64,000 bases of DNA, taken from contig MSED01000010.1 of the NCBI GenBank assembly GCA_002099365.1, positions 434,001 to 498,000 on the forward strand, given 5' to 3'. The notes under the pieces were generated by a model. That model searched no databases. It was not told the origin of the DNA and worked only from the letters and a program-made list of their open reading frames with translations. The translations under genes were made by a program, and so were the position numbers. The stretch's first letter is position 1; each line of letters starts with the position of its first letter. This document shows, one piece after another, positions 12,729 to 24,251 of the stretch. This stretch comes from Phialophora verrucosa. Its lineage: Eukaryota > Ascomycota > Eurotiomycetes > Chaetothyriales > Herpotrichiellaceae.

Positions 12729-13767
12729 AACAATCGTGGGCGGCGAGGGAGGAGCGTCAGAAGACGGTGAAGGTGAGGATATTGGGGGAGGATGAGGTTG
12801 GGGGAGGATCCCAGAGGCTATAGAAGATGAGCGTCAGCAAGGTCGGGTATAGAAGAACTCTGGCAACAGGACTGCGCAGGGGCTAGGTAATTTGGATTGC
12901 GGCGACTCTAAAGAGCCCCGAGAACAAAGCGTAAGGTGCTTCTGAGATGGACAATGGGTAGTATAAGATGGGTTCGATGGAATTGAGGGACGACGAGATG
13001 GTTTTGATGTAGTGGTGTCGGGTGACGCTTGGGTGCGTTGCGAGGTGAAAACCCATCCATGGATGGTCTTGAAAAACACAGAAAACCAGATTCTGGCACT
13101 CCTGGCACCTCGTGAACGCTTCCGACATCCAGTATCATCAACTCGACAAGGTATTATGCTTCAGCGACCAGGCCGAGCAGCCGCCGATCAGCAGCATGGG
13201 GCCCGAGTCTGGGGAATGAAAAGGCCAGAAGCGGCAACAGAACAGGACAACTTACACTCCATCGTCGACAGACAGAGCCCGCCAGGCGTCTGAAAGTGTT
13301 CGTGTTTATCGCAATTCGTCGGAGCAAAAGCCGGTTGACGAGTGGTGTGGGTGGTGAGTGTATAGTGCTCACAAGGCTTTACTTGGGGTAAAAGTGAGAG
13401 GAAGCGCAGTTCAGGCAGGGAAAGTGCCTCTAGCCTCGACTCTCGTCCACCAAACGCCGTGCGGGCCTGGCCGCTGCTGCTTAGGGAAGGTTGGCCGCGC
13501 CTTCTTAACACACCGCCCAATGATATCACCGCGAGATTTGATTTTCATCGTGCAGTGACTGCGTTTTGTGCCCGCACTCACTCACAGCCCTCTTCTCGTT
13601 GATTCACCGCACTCTCAATATTCACAATAGTAGCCAGCCGGCTGTCGCTATTGTGTCGGTGACTCATTTCAAAACTCACACAAATCCGTCTTATTTTGTT
13701 CTTCTTTGTCTTGTGCTGTTCATTTACCGTTGAAGCCTCCCGCTGAACTACCCGCCCACCAACCACG
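12729..13767. promoter_or_regulatory. Divergent promoter region, CHD1 (-) and RLI1 (+)
   Basis: About 1.04 kb lies between the two start codons, and both 5' UTRs and promoters must be here. Small ORFs on either strand (for example 13188-13529) show no family features and are treated as chance. Confidence 0.55.
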
Positions 13768-15864
13768 ATGTCGGACAAATTGACAAGGTAACGTCTACGC
13801 CTCGCTCGTCTCCGTCGTATACTAATCTGGTAATAGAATTGCTATTGTCAATAGCGACAAGGTGAGATATTCAGCCGCTTCGCTGTACTTCGCAGTTTTG
13901 TGCGCTGCTAACAAATTCCATTCTGTGCCCCGCAGTGCAAACCCAAGGTGAGCCACGTCAACTACCAGCAAACACTCCCCCACTGACCTGCTCTCAGAAA
14001 TGCCGACAAGAATGCAAAAAGTCTTGCCCAGTTGTCCGAACAGGCAAACTCTGTATCGAAGTCACTCCTGAATCTAAAATTGCCTACATCTCGGAACGAC
14101 TTTGTATCGGATGCGGCATCTGCCCAAAGAAATGCCCCTTCGGTGCGATTCACATCATCAATCTGCCAACGAACCTCGAGACCCAAGTCACCCACCGATA
14201 TTCGGCAAACAGTTTCAAGTTGCACAGGTTGCCTATGCCCCGACCTGGCCAGGTGTTGGGACTGGTTGGCACAAACGGAATCGGCAAGAGCACGGCTTTG
14301 AAGATTCTTAGCGGCAAGTTGAAGCCGAATCTGGGTCGATATGACAATCCTCCGGACTGGGAAGAGATTTTGAGATACTTCCGCGGCTCAGAGTTGCAGA
14401 GTAGGGACTGCGGCCGTTGCCTTCGCACCAAGCCACATCGCTAACTAGGGCACCAGACTACTTCACCAAAGTCCTCGAAGATGACCTCAAGGCCATTGTC
14501 AAGCCACAATACGTGGACCAGTTGCCACGAGCCATCAAAGGCCCTGTCAAAACAGTCAAACCGCTCATTGAGGCAAAGTCTGATCTGGGTAACATGAAGC
14601 ACATCATGGACGTGCTTGGTAAGTGGCAAGGCCACGCTCAACCGAAGCAACCCCACTAACCGGCCTGCCAGAACTCAATGCTGTCCAGGACCGAGAAATC
14701 AGCCTTCTCTCTGGTGGAGAACTGCAGCGGTTTGCTATCGCCCTCGTTTGCGTTCAAAACGCGGATGTCTACATGTTTGACGAGCCCTCGTCATACCTCG
14801 ATGTCAAACAACGTCTCAGTGCAGCCAGAACCATTCGTGAACTACTCCGCCCGAACGACTATGTCATTGTTGTCGAACACGATTTGTCAGTCCTTGACTA
14901 TCTCTCTGACTTCATCTGCGTTCTTTACGGCAGACCTGCTGTCTATGGCGTCGTTACCCTCCCCGCCTCTGTCCGAGAAGGTATCAACATCTTCCTGGAT
15001 GGCAACATCCCTACCGAGAACTTGCGCTTCCGCGAAGAAAGCTTGACTTTCCGCATAGCAGAGGCAGGCGAAGACTACATGGTCGACAAGGCGCGTGGTT
15101 TCGAATATCCAGCCATGGAGAAGACGCTCGGGGGTTTCCACCTGAAGATTCACAAAGGGACGTTCACCGACTCGGAGATCATCGTCATGATGGGTGAGAA
15201 TGGAACCGGCAAGACGACTTTCTGTAAAATGCTCGCTGGTGTCGAGAAGCCCGACGGAACCCAAAAGGTCCCGGCCATGAACATCTCAATGAAACCGCAA
15301 AAGATCACCCCCAAGTTCCAAGGCACGGTCCGTCAGCTCTTCTTCAAGCGCATCAAGGCCTCCTTCCTCAATCCACAGTTCCAAACCGATGTTTACAAGC
15401 CCCTCAAGCTTGACGACTTCATCGACCAAGAAGTTCAAAATCTCTCTGGTGGTGAACTGCAACGTGTCGCCATCGTTCTGGCCCTTGGTCTCCCAGCAGA
15501 CATCTACTTGATCGACGAGCCGTCCGCCTACCTGGACTCCGAGCAGCGTATCATCGCCGCCCGCGTCATCAAGCGTTTCATCATGCACAGCAAGAAGACC
15601 GCATTCATCGTTGAACACGATTTCATCATGGCGACTTACCTCGCTGACAGAGTCATCGTCTTCGACGGCACCCCTTCTGTCGATGCGCGCGCGAATGCCC
15701 CTGAATCGCTTCTGACAGGGTGCAACAAGTTTCTCAAGAATCTCGACGTGACCTTCCGACGGGATCCAAACTCCTACCGTCCCCGTATCAACAAGTACCA
15801 ATCCCAACTCGATCAGGAACAGAAGCTTGCCGGGAACTACTTCTTTTTGGAGGACGAGAGTTAA
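13768..15864 (+). CDS. RLI1: ABCE1/Rli1 ribosome-recycling iron-sulfur ATPase
   Basis: Six exons: 13768-13787, 13837-13861, 13936-13947, 13998-14400, 14457-14618 and 14672-15864. They give 604 aa, the usual family length. The third exon is only 12 bases (TGC AAA CCC AAG, residues CKPK). The N-terminus carries the two 4Fe-4S sites: four cysteines within residues 16-29, then CIGCGICPKKCP. Two ABC domains follow, with P-loops GTNGIGKST and GENGTGKTT, signatures LSGGELQR (twice), and Walker B segments ending DEPSSYLD and DEPSAYLD. The hinge and the C-terminal NYFFLEDES are typical. Rli1 splits 80S ribosomes after termination with eRF1 or Dom34, and acts in initiation. It is cytosolic and essential. 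Splice phases all close. Four of the five introns lie before codon 160. Confidence 0.97.
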
Positions 15865-15873
15865 AATCCCTGA

Positions 15874-16377
15874 TTATCCGCACAGGGCATCTTCAAGAAT
15901 GAACGCGACGATGATGGGTATCATCGCCGTGAACGAAAGAAACATGAGCGGCAGAGTCACCATGAGCGTCACGAGCACACGAATCACGATGCGAATGACA
16001 ACTATGACGTCCCAGGACTGAACAGCACTGGTAAAGGTGCTAAGAAGCGCCGAGGCGGAGTCGTCGTCGAGGACGATGATGAGGCTGAAGCGCAGGACTG
16101 TGACGACGAGCATGACTATGAATGCTCAGGGTGGTGGGTTTGGCCGTGGCAGCACCTGTTCCTCTTGTATTTGGATGACTTCGGTCGACACGAGCCAGGA
16201 AATTTCGCGAACGACGCGGGGTCAGGTCTGTTTTTCAAGATTTATGCTACCCATCGCTTACGGACCGATATCGACGGACATCTGCCCACACTCCCAGGGC
16301 GTCAGTATGTCGGAAGAGAGCAAGGTCAGATACTTTGCTTAGGTCCACAGCAACCAATTCCGGGAACTTGGAAGTGA
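15874..16377 (+). pseudogene. ATG-less open frame after RLI1, possible gene remnant
   Basis: Ten bases past the RLI1 stop, a frame stays open for 167 codons to TGA at 16375 without a single Met. It starts near a plausible 3' splice site (CCGCACAG, ending 15885). The first third is very charged and rich in His, Glu, Arg and Asp (YHRRERKKHERQSHHERHEH). The end, from about 16165, looks like ordinary protein (YLDDFGRHEPGNFANDAG...). No family is recognised. It could be a decayed gene, an exon of an unseen transcript, or chance. It sits where the RLI1 3' UTR should be. Confidence 0.25.
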
Positions 16378-17012
16378 GGGGACATGCGGAGCATGATTTC
16401 AGCAAGGAACGAATCAAGACGGTGAAGAGACAGTAAGTGTGACGGGGGAATCTACAACAGTTTTGCAACAAAGTCATCACCACCTTCGAGAGGTATGACC
16501 TTCACACTCGTTTTAACAACAGCGAAGCGAGGGCCAGGATGAGTCGCAACGCGCAATGCGGAGGACATGGTGGATCAAGTATGTAGCCCGACCCGTAGTC
16601 ACTCGTTCTTTCACTTCATTCCATCTTTCACTGATCCAGCGTAAGGAAATTCTTTGCAAACGGGTCCATCGCCCGCAACGATCAGAGCAACCAGAAACTC
16701 AGGCAGTAGTACAGTCTTACGGTACCACTTGCCGCCTCTCCAGTCCACACTCAGTGCCACGACACCTTAGTACACTGGATGTAGGATAGAATTACGCCCC
16801 TGATGCAACCCCGTAGACGTGGTCCTTCCTTCCTCGACACCAGGTTTCCATGGCTATGGACTCACATAAACGGACGGCCGGCCCCCTGTATCTGAGATTA
16901 TAGCATTCGGTTTACTGTAAGCGTCCTCATCCCCCATGCCCCGCGCACCGAAGAGCTGCCTTAGGTATGTTTGTAGTTCGACGAAGCATTCTCAGCCACC
17001 AGACAGACAAAT

Positions 17013-17049
<37 letters not shown>

Positions 17050-18498
17050 GGCCCGGGCCTAGCTCCCATCCGGTCTCTGCTCAGGCACATCTTGTTTCTG
17101 TATTTCAAGAAGAATCGATGGAAGCTCGTCGGTTTTGTAAGGCAGATCGGATGGCAGTCAGTAGGGAGTCCAGCATGCCGCGAGAGCAGAGAGCAGGAGA
17201 CTAGGGATGTACGGAGCAGTGAGTAAAGGTAGGTTGGGTACATAGGGTTGGGTTGGGTTGTGGAACACGGTCAGCGCCGATTTCCTCTCGAGCCTCCGAT
17301 GGGACAGGGACAACGATCACTCTCTCTCTCCTCAATCGGTGTGGTCGCACCTTTTTTTCCATCACTCTGTCCCTTTCGACACAGTGGCCGGGTTAAGCTA
17401 TCACGTCCGCACCCTTGGAAATTCTTCCGCCCCCGTCCGCCTATCCCCCGAAATAGAGAGCTTCCAATCGATATAGCCAACCATCCAAGGGTCGATCGCC
17501 CAAAGCGCATCGAAACAAAACCATACGGCGATTTAAGAGACATCACAAGATGAACCGTCCTCTTCCACAGTCAACCTGTCCTTGGTGCCGTCTCAGGCCA
17601 CCTCCTTGTCCGTCCGAGGGCATTTCTTCTTGCTCAAGTTCTCCGTCCTCTGGTTTTGTTCCTGCCCGGTGACCACCTCGATTGATCTAGGTCGTGGCCA
17701 CTCGATGGTGACATAGCGACACCCTCCTCCACCATCACCACCAACAAATGAAATTTACTTTGGTATTTGGTATAGCTGTTGTTGAAGCCATGGTATTGCT
17801 TCATGCTTGTCGTCTGTTTCACTACCCATATGAGCACCGATCAGGTATCATATGGGAGATGATTTGTTCTTTTTGGTCACCCACACTCATCGCTCCGTGC
17901 AATAAATCAATATGACAGAGTTGCAGATCAATATTTCCAGTACGATCAATGAAGAAGACCGGTGAATCAAGGGTCTGCGTGATAAGTTGCGTGCTGTTCG
18001 AAACCCCTTCCGTCACGGGGATCTGGCGATTCCGCTGCTCGTCCGTTTGTGGCTGCCTTGGCCAGCCGTGCAGCAAAAATTATGGACGAATTACAAATGA
18101 AATATCGTGAAAAGATAGAGTGCCTGGCGTGGAGTGTATGCTCGTAGGGTTTGTGGCATCGCTTCCAGTCGTCGAGACAATAGGCCAGGCCGCCCGCTTG
18201 TAGAAGAGAATCCGAGTGACAATGTCGATGGTTGTCGAGAATGCTGAAGAAGGGGGGGTCATCCACCCAAACCGAGCCAGCTTAGCTCTGCGGCTCAAGG
18301 TCGTGAAGTTCGTTCTCAGTGGAGATATAGTGTCGTGATAGAATATTCCCAAAAACGCCAGATATGCATGACTTCATCTAGAAGCCCAAGGAGTGTCGAG
18401 TTGAGTGCCGTGCATCCTCGAAGGGGCATGAAATGCCGGCCCAACCCCAAGGTCGACCATCTAAGGCAATGGTCGCACCTCCCAAAATCGTGATAATA
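16378..18498. other. Intergenic, convergent, mostly non-coding
   Basis: Apart from the CAGA array at 17001-17050 and GGGTT/GGTTG runs near 17229-17261, I see nothing structured in these 2.1 kb. ORFs on the minus strand between 17960 and 18350 have no protein-like features I can defend. Confidence 0.45.
17001..17050. repeat. CAGA tetranucleotide microsatellite
   Basis: A perfect CAGA run of nearly eight units lies at 17020-17050. Degenerate CAGACAAATAGACAAA units precede it from 17001. Confidence 0.95.
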
Positions 18499-19692
18499 TT
18501 ACATGGATCCCAGGCTCAGGAGAGCTTCGATTGCAGCCCGTTCCTGGGAGTCATTAACGCCAGCACTGCTGGGAAATGCGAAAGGAGTAGAGTTGTTGAG
18601 AGGTAATTGTTTAACCGGAGCGCTCCGCGCGACGTCTGCCGGAGTCTTGGATCGGTGCCTTGGCCGATAAGAGTAAGTCGCGATGGGCTGATAGAGTCGT
18701 CCGGGGCCAGACACAGATCTGCCCGACTTGGGAAGAGACCTGGCTCGAAGCGCCGCAGCGCCGATACTGGCCCAGTCTTCCTCGTCGGTAACGTCACCAT
18801 CGCCGAGATCTTCATCGAAAGGTTCGGGAGCGACCGAAGAGATATAGCCGTCCTCATCACCGTCCAGTGACATCTTATCGGCTTCATGCTCCAGCATGTC
18901 CTGGTCCTCGTAGTCCATTTCAGAATGAGAGAAGACCGCGGAATTGCCGGTGTAACTGGTCCCCAAGTTCTCAGAACCCGTGCGCCAGGACCGTTGTGCG
19001 GGCACATGGAGACCGGCTTGAGAGTAGGACGACGGTAGACTGCCAGGTGGCGTGATGTTGGAGCCCCTACGCTCGCGCGCAGGTTGACCCTTCAGCCGAG
19101 CATCCCATCGTCCCCAGCCGACCTTTTCGAAGACGACATCTCCGTCGCGTCCGACACTCTCGCTACCTTTGCCTTCAAGCGCAGCTACCACCAAGCGCCT
19201 TGCTTTAGCAGAAGTGATGCGGGAGAAGCCAGGCACCGAGGTTGTCAGATAGCCCATAATGTGCCTGATGGCCAACGGACCGTGCGACAACAAGATATCT
19301 GGCAGGTGGTGTTTGGCCAGCATGCCGGGGGTGATAGCGCCAGCCGAGTCCAAGTCACCCAAGCCGTCAAGAGCCTCCGCACTCAAGGCGGTGGTCTGCG
19401 ACTTGTCGAGCGCATCTTGCAAGTCGATGTCTGAGTCAACAGCCGGGCTCTTGGGAGAGACAGGCCCATGGTTGCTACTGACTCGGCGGCGGTGTCCACG
19501 AGGTGGCAGGTTCGGAGAGATGGAGTTCGGAGGCGTTGGCAGCATGCCAGGGCGCTTCTTAGAGGACGTTTTGGCCGGTACAGCAGTGAAGTTGTCCCGG
19601 GCCGTGACGGCATCGCGAGGCTTCGGAATGTCGACCGACGCGGACTTGCCGTGGAGAGCCATACCGAGGGCCGAAACAGGAGTAGGAGCCAT
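18499..19692 (-). CDS. STB3: STB3-like Sin3-binding protein
   Basis: One exon, 397 aa, ATG at 19692. The conserved core at about residues 120-210 (HHLPDILLSHGPLAIRHIMG, then VPGFSRITSAKARRLVVAAL and VFEKVGWGRWDAR) matches the fungal Sin3-binding protein family. In yeast, Stb3 binds the ribosomal RNA processing element upstream of ribosome-biogenesis genes and recruits the Sin3/Rpd3 deacetylase under TOR/Sch9 control. Flanks are disordered and Ser/Pro-rich, with a central acidic stretch. The extreme C-terminus, AAIEALLSLGSM, is a short motif shared by Stb3/Whi5-type regulators. The core is confident; conservation of the yeast role is inferred. Confidence 0.85.
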   Translation of the reverse strand: MAPTPVSALGMALHGKSASVDIPKPRDAVTARDNFTAVPAKTSSKKRPGMLPTPPNSISPNLPPRGHRRRVSSNHGPVSPKSPAVDSDIDLQDALDKSQTTALSAEALDGLGDLDSAGAITPGMLAKHHLPDILLSHGPLAIRHIMGYLTTSVPGFSRITSAKARRLVVAALEGKGSESVGRDGDVVFEKVGWGRWDARLKGQPARERRGSNITPPGSLPSSYSQAGLHVPAQRSWRTGSENLGTSYTGNSAVFSHSEMDYEDQDMLEHEADKMSLDGDEDGYISSVAPEPFDEDLGDGDVTDEEDWASIGAAALRARSLPKSGRSVSGPGRLYQPIATYSYRPRHRSKTPADVARSAPVKQLPLNNSTPFAFPSSAGVNDSQERAAIEALLSLGSM

Positions 19693-20985
19693 GGTTCTTG
19701 CTGTTCTGCGATGGATGATCGTGTGAAGGTGTTCTGTGGGAGTAATGAGTCAGCTGCGACGAGGAGACGGGTGACGCGTCACAAAGGAGTGAGATGGTGA
19801 TATCCTAGATGTGTGACTCACCACACGACGGGTCTCGACAGATTCAAGTCACGATAGCGGTTGACCGGGTTTCGGTGGGTGGTTGAGGCGCTGTTGGGCA
19901 AGGTTGCGCAGCGGTCGAGTACAGACCAAAGTCGGCTGATGAGTCGGCGATGCGGCTGCGTTTCGGCGTGCGTGAGCGTGGCGATGTTAGAGACGACCGG
20001 GCGGTGGTCTCTGTGCGATATCTTCCCTTGGGCTGAGGAAGATGAAGGAAAAGAAAAGAAGACGGACAAGCAGCTGGAAGAGAAGGGGTTGTTCTGATAA
20101 CGAAAGCGGGGTGTGGTGCAGGTGCTGATTTGGTTGGTTGACAAGTCGGTTTGTTGGTTTGTTGTTTGTATGCAGACTTGCAGATGGGCGAGGAGGAGGA
20201 TGGGATGGATGCAGTCGGGCGTGGGCGTGGTGGCCGCGCTGATTTGGCTGCCGCCCCGAACGTGCTGGATTCAGGCCGGAGCCATGGCCCCAGGCGTCAG
20301 AAATCAAGGCCTGCCAGTGACTGACCAGGAGTGCCAGGAAAGAAGCCACCACTCCCGCCAACGGAATTGGCCCACCACATCATGATCATGGTTCATGCAG
20401 GCTTGCAAGGAAGCCGGGTTCGGTGCTTTTCGGGTGGCTCTCTGGGGGGTGCGAGTGCCTGCGCTCCGCTCGTGGGCGGCTCGCTGGTCCTGGATGTCTT
20501 AGCTAAGGCCGGCCTGCCAATGATATGGCCTCGACCGCAGCACATGGCCCTGTCCGTGCGTCTGGCTTCGCACCCGTTTCGGATATTGACGGCGGTGATG
20601 GCGCCTCGTGATTTGCTCAGCCTGCCTAGTCCCGGTCTTGGACCCGCGACTCAAAGATACGCGGTACAAGCACGGAAAGGCAATGAATGATAATGGCGAC
20701 CCTATCTCGCACACTGCATCGAACACTGGAGTCAACCAAGGTTTTGGCCACGACGCCGCTCTCACCTCTTCTATCGGCTCAAAGGAAGTCCTGTCTAAGC
20801 TCCTCCCATCCAAAATGGCTTCATACTTTGTTGTCGACCTTGGGGAGACGCGCTAACATGTTGCCAGAGGGATCGGCAGCTGTTGAGACGATCTCACGAT
20901 TCTGGTTTCACTTGCTCGATTCCTTGGTATCCTTCTTTATATTTGGCACTCAGATAGCGCATGTCTTCGATCACGCTGGTATCTG
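19693..20985. promoter_or_regulatory. Upstream region of STB3
   Basis: 1.3 kb lies between the STB3 start and the 3' end of the fructosamine-kinase gene, both on the minus strand. It has GTTTGTTGGTTTG-type runs near 20120-20170. No coding sequence is supported here. The length suggests a long promoter or leader for a regulatory gene. Confidence 0.45.
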
Positions 20986-22200
20986 TCAGTGAAGGGCTCG
21001 ATAAGACGGGCCATGGTCTCCGTACAATTCTCTGAAGCGCAAAGTTTCCAAGTAGCAGGCCGACGAAGTCAAATTGAACCGCAGCCGATACAGGATCAAA
21101 CGGTCCTCGACGTCTTCTTCCGGGGCCGAGATGGGAAAGTGTTTTTGATATTCTCTAATGTAGGAACGGTAGATTTTGTGACGAGGCAAGTTCCATGCTC
21201 CTAGCTCGTCTGCATTCAATCAGCATTCACCCAGACCGGACGGACAGCGCCTCACACTCATTGTGGGCATACATGCCACTAGCATCAAAGATCACGGGCC
21301 TGTCAGTCGTCGCATCCAACGAGGTATTGCCGTCCCACATGTCTCCGTGCACTATTCGTGGTTGGATTTGTCTGCCTCCTGTTTCCAGCGGTCGTAAGAG
21401 TCTTGGGATCACTTTTCCCACGATTACCTGATGCATTCGTCCCATTTCATCATGGTCACCGTGCATATCTTGCTCAAATTCAAACATAGTGGTAATGATA
21501 GTCTTGAATGATTTCTCCCATGAGCTCGTCCAATCGTTCCGCAGCGTGCAAGCGCCCATGTTGGTGGGCACTGAAAATCCATATTTGCCGTTCGGTGACA
21601 CTCCTTTCTTGTGCATCTCCGCGACTTGGGCTGGTAATGCTTCGGCGTCCGGAACATCGTCTGTCATGTCGACAAACTTGGCAAGATAGAAATGGACATC
21701 ACTGTCGCTCGCATAGGTGCCGACAGCGATTGGCCTCGGGACTAGATCGGGAGTAGCTTGTGCAATGGCGGTTATCGATGCGAATTCGCCCTCTAAGTTG
21801 ATCTTGCCGACCCAGGTTCCGGTAATCTTAACACCTAGTTATCAGAGCCTGTTTCATGGATGGTCAAGTGTACAATTTACTTTGAGGAAGAACCTTAGAA
21901 GCTGGCCGTCCGCCTGCAGAGTTTGAACGGCCGCCGTCCTCGCCCACTGGGTTCTTTTGTGAGGAAAGATCCCCCTGACCTTCGAACCTAAAGGCAAGTC
22001 TTCGAAGTCAGTGTTAACGTAGGTATCCGACGAACTTGATACTGACTGGCAGCAACATTCGGATCAACGTATTGGATATATTTCTCTGGCGGCACGTCCT
22101 TCAATCCAGCGACGATACTGCGTGCGCTCGTAGGAAGGTTGGGTCGAGCGCATTTGGGAAGATTGGTAATGTGAGTGCCATATGTGCTTGCTTCAGCCAT
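20986..22200 (-). CDS. Fructosamine/ketosamine-3-kinase-like protein
   Basis: Four exons, 22200-22047, 21999-21881, 21826-21256 and 21209-20986, give 355 aa, and all phases close. Family signatures are QWARTAAVQTLQADGQLLRFFLK near the N-terminus (ATP-lobe strands), HFYLAKFVDM, the catalytic loop HGDMWDGNT, then VIFDASGMYAHNEYELGAWN (spanning the last intron) and SYIREYQKHFPISAPEED. These kinases phosphorylate sugar-derived amines on proteins, which destabilises the adduct and repairs glycation, and they share the aminoglycoside-phosphotransferase fold. Fungal genomes often carry several diverged copies. Some introns use weak sites (GTCAGT, and acceptor TTAAG), so the gene may be slow-spliced. 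The kinase call is firm; the exact substrate is unknown. Confidence 0.87.
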
Positions 22201-22694
22201 AATGATCGTCGACTCTCGCAGGTATTTTTGCTAAATAGCAAGTAGTCCCATGCTGGTCCGACGAAGGACATGGGCTCAGCGGGATGATTGATCCTTGGGC
22301 TTTGTTCTGCGATCAAGTAAACAATTCTGGCATTGCGCAATTGCCCGCTCACCTTGCATTCCAGCGCAATTGTCACGCTCCTCAGCCCCTTGGACGTGGC
22401 CCCTTGCAGCACCCGCTTGTTTTCGCAATGGGCGAGGGATGCATGAGCCTGTGCAGGCCACTGCGCCTGTTATCCGCTCTCACCTCGGAGCGGTTCCCAA
22501 TTTTGTCCAAGACCTTGACGTTAGTTGGTGGCTAGAGTACTGCGTTTGAGGACAACATCAACATCATTCTTTGTGGCAAAGAGGACGGGGTGGCACACCC
22601 GCGATGCGCAAAGCCGCATCTTGGTGAGCTCCGATGCGTCAAGAACTAAAGGACACAGACTTGTTCAAGAACAGAATACTTGGATGCTGGAAAG
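22201..22694. other. Intergenic, tandem minus-strand genes
   Basis: This holds the upstream region of the fructosamine-kinase gene (minus strand) and, at its left end on the map, no other identifiable element. Minus-strand ORFs at 22101-22461 are not convincing. Confidence 0.4.
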
Positions 22695-24251
22695 CTAAGC
22701 TTTCACTGATGACCCATTGCCGGCGTCTAGCGCTTCATTCTTGATTGCCGTCGTCGTGTCATGTGTTTGGTGCCTCTTGCTTCGCCATGTTGTGCCACTT
22801 CTGTTCAATGCCCACACTGCCGCCATCCCACCGAGACCGCTCAATATGCCAGCCAGAGTGAAGAACCAACCTTTACCTATAGCTCCAAATAGCGGCTCCA
22901 TGGCAGCTACGGCACCAGCGCTCATTGCACACCTGATCAAGTTGCCCGCAGTCGCGGCAGTACTCGGCATCTCGGGGAACCCGTCAACGAGAAGCGCATT
23001 GAAGCAGTTAAGGATCCAAGTACCAAGGAAGCCCATGAAGAACTGGAACGTCAATGGCACGGCCGCGTGGACGTGCTCTTCGATCGCCCAACCATACCCG
23101 ACTGTGATGGCAAGGCTCGCCAGCAGGAGCCAAATACAACCTCTGCCTCTTGCCCTTTCAATCGGGAAATATGCAAGGTCGTCTCCTCTAACCCTGTCCA
23201 CCTCTATTCCAACCTGCTTCGCGACGACCCGGTAGTTGTAATCCATGGCCTTACCGGTAAGATACATGCAGATAATCACCCCAGTTGATCCAGGGAGGTA
23301 TGCCAGGCCGATCTGCAGCTCATCGAAATTGTAAGGGTGGCGACCATATGTGGATGGTATAGATGACTGTACGGTGTACCACAGGGCATACAATGACCCG
23401 ACGATCCAGAGAACGAGCAATGTGTCAGGATAGGCCATGATCTTGATCGACATGAGCGGGCTGCGGAATGTTAAGCTTCTTGTCGGTGGAATTCGACGGC
23501 CGTTACCAGAGTTAGGTTTTGCATTCCCTCGCGAGCTTAGATCAACCAAGGGTCAATTCCATACCCTGTCCTTGATTTGCCCATTCCCAACCACATTTCT
23601 TGCCGTTTCGGGGAGAAGCACGGCGAGGGCGGTCACCATCACGGCACCGAAAATCACCAGAGTCCAGAACGCCCACCACACACTGCCTGAGCTCAGCGCG
23701 ATCCAGCCACCCACGAGGGGACCCATCGCAGTGCCTAGATTCGCCGCCGCCATCACCGGGCCGAGCACCTTTCCCCTTGCGCTGGGCACGTATATATCTG
23801 ACACGGTACCATAGCAAATGCTGAGCACAGCACTAGACCCGAGGCTCTGTATGGCGCGGAGTACGAGCAAGCCAGCATAGCTGGACCGATTGATTGCGAG
23901 GCCCAATGAGGCGAAGGTGTAGACTGTGAAAATTGCCAAAATTAGGGGCCGTCGCCCAAGTGTGTCGGAGAACGTCGACAAGAGTAAGGGAGCCAGAGCC
24001 TGGAAGATGATATAGACGGTGATCGTGAGGTTGATCTTTTGAGCCGAGACGTCGAAATGTGCGGAAAGGAGCGGTAGCAGAGGCAGATAGATGGTCGCGG
24101 TCAAAGGAGATGCAAGTGTTGCCGTGCCCAGCAGCCAGGTGATGATGCGGCGATCGGGTACACTGAAAACAGAATATACATCTGCCCCCGAAGTCGAGTA
24201 ATTTTCAGAAGCATCGGCCGGTGTTTCCTCAGCAGGCTCTTTCGTAGCCAT
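22695..24251 (-). pseudogene. MFS drug/polyamine-type (DHA1) transporter split by an in-frame TGA
   Basis: From ATG at 24251 the frame runs without intron to a stop at 22695-22697, 518 codons, but codon TGA at 23555-23553 interrupts it after ...GNGQIKDRVWN. The same frame resumes at once as PLVDLSSRGN. Before the break: TM1-TM6 of a DHA1 transporter, with SDTLGRRP and SARGKVLGPVMAAANLGTAM. After the break: TM7-TM12 (SLYALWYTVQSSIP, GSTGVIICMYLTGKAMDYNY, FFMGFLGTWILNCFNALLVD). I found no normal-size intron that would remove the TGA in phase. CGA to TGA would be one transition. Either the gene is a recent nonsense pseudogene, the stop is read through, or the base is an assembly error. Confidence 0.8.

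Noticed and set aside
17001..17050. CAGA array as a CRISPR-like or functional repeat
   Set aside because: It is a plain tetranucleotide microsatellite without spacers.
23553..23580. A 29-base intron removing the TGA from the MFS gene
   Set aside because: It is too short for a fungal spliceosomal intron, and the join would shift the frame into a stop.
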